From: Dyella jiangningensis
Lineage (GTDB): Bacteria > Pseudomonadota > Gammaproteobacteria > Xanthomonadales > Rhodanobacteraceae
Reading direction: 5' to 3'
NCBI RefSeq assembly: GCF_003264855.1
Contig: NZ_NFZS01000001.1
Span: forward strand, 1,736,001 to 1,800,000
DNA: 64,000 bases
The position numbers were made by a program, and so were the translations under genes. The notes beneath the pieces are model-generated. The model was not told the DNA's origin and ran no database searches. It was given only the letters and a program-made list of their open reading frames with translations. This document shows, piece after piece, positions 63,198 through 64,000 of the stretch (position 1 is the stretch's first letter; every line of letters starts with the position of its first letter).

Positions 63198-64000
63198 TCA
63201 CCCAGACTTCTTCGATCCTGAAGAACCCTGCCACCCACCCCCCAACGCCTGAATCAACGCCGCCGTATCACTGAGCCGCGCTGCTTGTGCCTGCACCCGC
63301 GAAATACGCGCCTGCTCATACGCCTGCTGCGCGTTGATCAATGCCAGCGAGTTGACGTAACCCAGCTGCTGCTGCTTCTGCGTGAGAGCAAGCGTGCGTT
63401 GCGCCGCCTTCTCGGCGTCGTCGGCGGCAGCAAGTGCGCGTGCATCGCTGTCGATGGCATACAAGGCATCGGCCACATTCTGGAATGCGCCGAGCACCAC
63501 GCCGCGATATTGCGCTGCCGATTGCTGCAGCGCCGCCTCGGCAGCGCGCTGCTTGTGCTTCAGCGCGCCGACATCGAACACGGTCTGGCTGATGCTGCCG
63601 GCCAGCGTCCAGAAGATGTTGTCGTCGGTGAACATGCGTGTGAACGACGTGGCGCTGCCACCGTAGGCGGCGGACAGGGTGAACTGCGGCAGTCGATTGG
63701 CGAGGGCGACACCCACCTGCGCACTCGCGTCGTGCACGCTCTCCTCGGCAGCGCGTACATCGGGACGTTGCGTCACCAGTTGCGAGGGTACGGCTCGCGG
63801 AAGCACTACCGGTAACGTCAGGTGTCCCAGCTCGAACTCCGGCGCACCGGCCTGATCGGGTGTATCACCGCATAGCACGGCGAGCAGATCGCGGTTCTGC
63901 TGCAGCTGCTTCTGCAGGCCGGGAAGCGCCTGGCGGGCCTGTGCAAGGGCACTCTCTTGCGCAGCCACGTCGAGCGCGGAGGCGTAACCCAGCCGGGCCT
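63198..64000 (-). CDS. NodT/OprM-type outer-membrane efflux factor (partial, 5' end beyond window)
   Basis: The C-terminal 267 residues or so of a TolC-family efflux duct; the frame continues past the right edge with RLGYASALDVAAQESALA. Visible family features are the RPDVRAAEESVHDASAQVGV helix, LAGSISQTVFDVGALKHKQR, QSAAQYRGVVLGAFQNVADA, the QKQQQLGYVNSLALINAQQA segment and a C-terminal TAALIQALGGGW. The true start and any lipobox lie outside the window. It is a second, unlinked efflux duct; its pump partners would be to the right. Confidence 0.92.
   Translation of the reverse strand, partial: ARLGYASALDVAAQESALAQARQALPGLQKQLQQNRDLLAVLCGDTPDQAGAPEFELGHLTLPVVLPRAVPSQLVTQRPDVRAAEESVHDASAQVGVALANRLPQFTLSAAYGGSATSFTRMFTDDNIFWTLAGSISQTVFDVGALKHKQRAAEAALQQSAAQYRGVVLGAFQNVADALYAIDSDARALAAADDAEKAAQRTLALTQKQQQLGYVNSLALINAQQAYEQARISRVQAQAARLSDTAALIQALGGGWQGSSGSKKSG

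Overview
The window is a GC-rich (roughly two thirds G+C by eye), gene-dense piece of a gammaproteobacterial chromosome. Gene order and protein character point to the order Xanthomonadales, most likely Rhodanobacteraceae (Dyella, Luteibacter, Rhodanobacter or Frateuria relatives). Supporting signs are the metG-rnfB-nth block, the asd-fimV-truA-trpF...trpB-trpA-accD block with a divergent TrpI-like LysR gene, and many copies of a 'TTGTAGGAGCGCACCCAGTG'-type palindromic repeat. The genus is inference. I saw no prophage, transposase, CRISPR array, rRNA or tRNA gene.

Layout. 1-7.3 kb: a high-affinity phosphate system on the minus strand (pstS, pstC, pstA, pstB, then phoU, which runs off the left edge), RNase T, and a divergent coiled-coil porin. 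PhoB-box-like sites precede both pstS and the porin, so the two probably form one phosphate regulon. 7.4-10.2 kb: a beta-carbonic anhydrase followed by a SulP/STAS transporter, probably a bicarbonate pair. 10.4-19.1 kb: an RND efflux pump (pump, adaptor, outer-membrane factor) and a two-component system. 19.3-23.7 kb: nth, a stand-alone RnfB, metG and a YdjM-like membrane protein. 23.8-26.5 kb: an MFS transporter, HAD phosphatase and DeoR regulator operon. 26.6-35.7 kb: mrp, dcd, rimO, greB and other housekeeping genes, plus an orphan PhnD-like binding protein. 35.9-41.9 kb: a membrane/TPR-like protein, a YjgR-type ATPase, a MltD-like lytic transglycosylase and psd. 42-56.5 kb: prmB, a GNAT gene, aroC, a 2-hydroxyacid dehydrogenase, asd, fimV, truA, trpF, a JmjC-like cupin, trpI, trpB, trpA and accD. 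57.4-62.0 kb: a PAP2 phosphatase and glycosyltransferase pair, a DUF4399 protein, an outer-membrane protein and gltX. The right edge cuts a second TolC-type gene.

The most unusual material is non-coding. Six copies of a unit carry three DnaA-box-like nonamers at the same offsets every time (0, +14, +37 bp). Five copies form an array at 56.58-57.35 kb downstream of accD, and one lies alone at 52.36 kb. This could be a DnaA-titration or replication-control locus; it does not look like oriC, because no dnaA, dnaN, gyrB or par genes are near. Other repeats are a 104-bp double-hairpin tandem duplication that supplies the end of an outer-membrane factor gene, REP-like palindromes (one supplies the trpF stop codon), a family of C+T-rich/G+A-rich hairpins, and an 'AAGAGAAGTAACC' family near the right edge.

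Many genes are translationally coupled by 1, 4 or 8 bp overlaps (pstCA, pstAB, HAD-deoR, rnfB-nth, mrp-reductase, truA-trpF, trpBA, response regulator-kinase), which I used to fix starts. All family assignments come from reading motifs by eye, with no database search.
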